From: Cyclobacteriaceae bacterium
Lineage (GTDB): Bacteria > Bacteroidota > Bacteroidia > Cytophagales > Cyclobacteriaceae
Assembly (NCBI GenBank): GCA_009885605.1
Contig: VFKK01000108.1
Span: 1-5,062, forward strand
Reading direction: 5' to 3'
DNA: 5,062 nucleotides
Notes under the pieces: model-generated
Database searches by the model: none
Seen by the model: the letters and a program-made list of their open reading frames with translations, nothing else
Told to the model about the DNA's origin: nothing
Position numbers and translations under genes: made by a program
In this document: piece by piece, positions 4,809 through 5,062 of the stretch
Numbering within the stretch: position 1 is the stretch's first letter
Layout: the number at the start of each line of letters is the position of its first letter

Positions 4809-5062
4809 ATGAAAATCACTGAATTTTTAAAACACAACTACCGACACTTCAATGCCGCTGCATTAATTGATGCTGCAGAAGGCTATAAAGCGCATTTGGA
4901 TAATAATGGCAAAATGATGGTCACTTTGGCTGGTGCTATGTCTACTGCCGAATTGGGTATTTCTCTTGCAGAAATGATCCGTCAGGACAAAGTACAGATC
5001 ATCACTTGTACAGGTGCCAATCTTGAGGAAGATGTTTTTAACCTGGTAGCTCATGATTATTA
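4809..5062 (+). CDS. Deoxyhypusine-synthase-family protein (N-terminal part)
   Basis: The first 84 codons of a gene run off the right edge. The sequence begins MKITEFLKHNYRHFNAAALI and continues with GGKM-like NNGKMMVTLAGAMSTAELG (32-50) and TGANLEEDVFNLVAHDY (68-84), which I recognise as the N-terminus of bacterial deoxyhypusine-synthase-like proteins. The 'LAGAMSTAELG' and 'TGANLEED' blocks correspond to the NAD-binding core of the family. True deoxyhypusine synthase moves the aminobutyl group of spermidine to a lysine of eIF5A. Bacteria lack eIF5A, and bacterial homologues are thought to act on polyamines instead (some homospermidine synthases arose from this family). The active-site lysine lies in the missing C-terminal part, so activity cannot be judged here. 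The ATG at 4809 matches the family start and lies just behind a TAnnTTTG promoter. There is no Shine-Dalgarno site. Confidence 0.88.
   Translation, partial: MKITEFLKHNYRHFNAAALIDAAEGYKAHLDNNGKMMVTLAGAMSTAELGISLAEMIRQDKVQIITCTGANLEEDVFNLVAHDY

Noticed and set aside
4863..5054. Minus-strand open frame of 63 codons
   Set aside because: It is antisense to the conserved N-terminus of the deoxyhypusine-synthase-like gene, with no recognisable domain.
1..5062. CRISPR arrays, tRNA/rRNA genes, insertion sequences, toxin-antitoxin or defence modules
   Set aside because: I scanned by eye for spaced direct repeats, cloverleaf arms, terminal inverted repeats and transposase or nuclease motifs, and found none. 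The AlbA_2 protein alone is not enough to call a defence system.

Overview
The window looks like ordinary chromosome from an aerobic Bacteroidota, probably of the Cytophagales (a Cyclobacteriaceae/Algoriphagus-like genome is my best guess, made from protein style and not from any search). The support is the Bacteroidota promoter form (-7 element TAnnTTTG, seen exactly at three places, twice followed by GCGCCC or GCACCC), few Shine-Dalgarno sites, an AT-rich composition, and a gene set common in that phylum: a BlaI/MecI-type repressor, a short acyl-CoA desaturase, an OmpH/Skp-like protein and a deoxyhypusine-synthase-like protein.

Layout. Positions 1-131 hold the 3' end of a plus-strand gene, probably a tricorn-type S41 peptidase. 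It is separated by a bidirectional terminator (154-187) from a minus-strand BlaI/MecI-family repressor (204-533). Next on the minus strand, with its own terminator and promoter, is a membrane fatty-acid desaturase (700-1449). A plus-strand four-helix membrane protein (1601-1939; family PF04020, called 'phage holin' by name only) converges, 6 bp apart, on a minus-strand AlbA_2/Schlafen-type domain protein (1946-2380). That gene is divergent from a very acidic protein of unknown function (2476-3045). A strong terminator then runs directly into the start codon of a histone-deacetylase-family hydrolase (3103-4005). An OmpH-like putative lipoprotein follows (4104-4709) with a textbook Bacteroidota promoter, then a terminator and promoter packed together, then the first 84 codons of a deoxyhypusine-synthase-family protein (4809 to the window edge).

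The genes are mostly single transcription units with their own terminators or promoters. I see no shared pathway across the window. The one weak functional link is between the deacetylase-fold protein and the deoxyhypusine-synthase homologue, whose families both touch polyamine chemistry. I found no mobile element, CRISPR array, tRNA, rRNA or defence island, and no intergenic stretch longer than 166 bp. I do not think this window contains a new system. The items most worth checking are the terminator abutting the deacetylase start codon, the orphan repressor, the single-domain AlbA_2 protein and the uncharacterised acidic protein.
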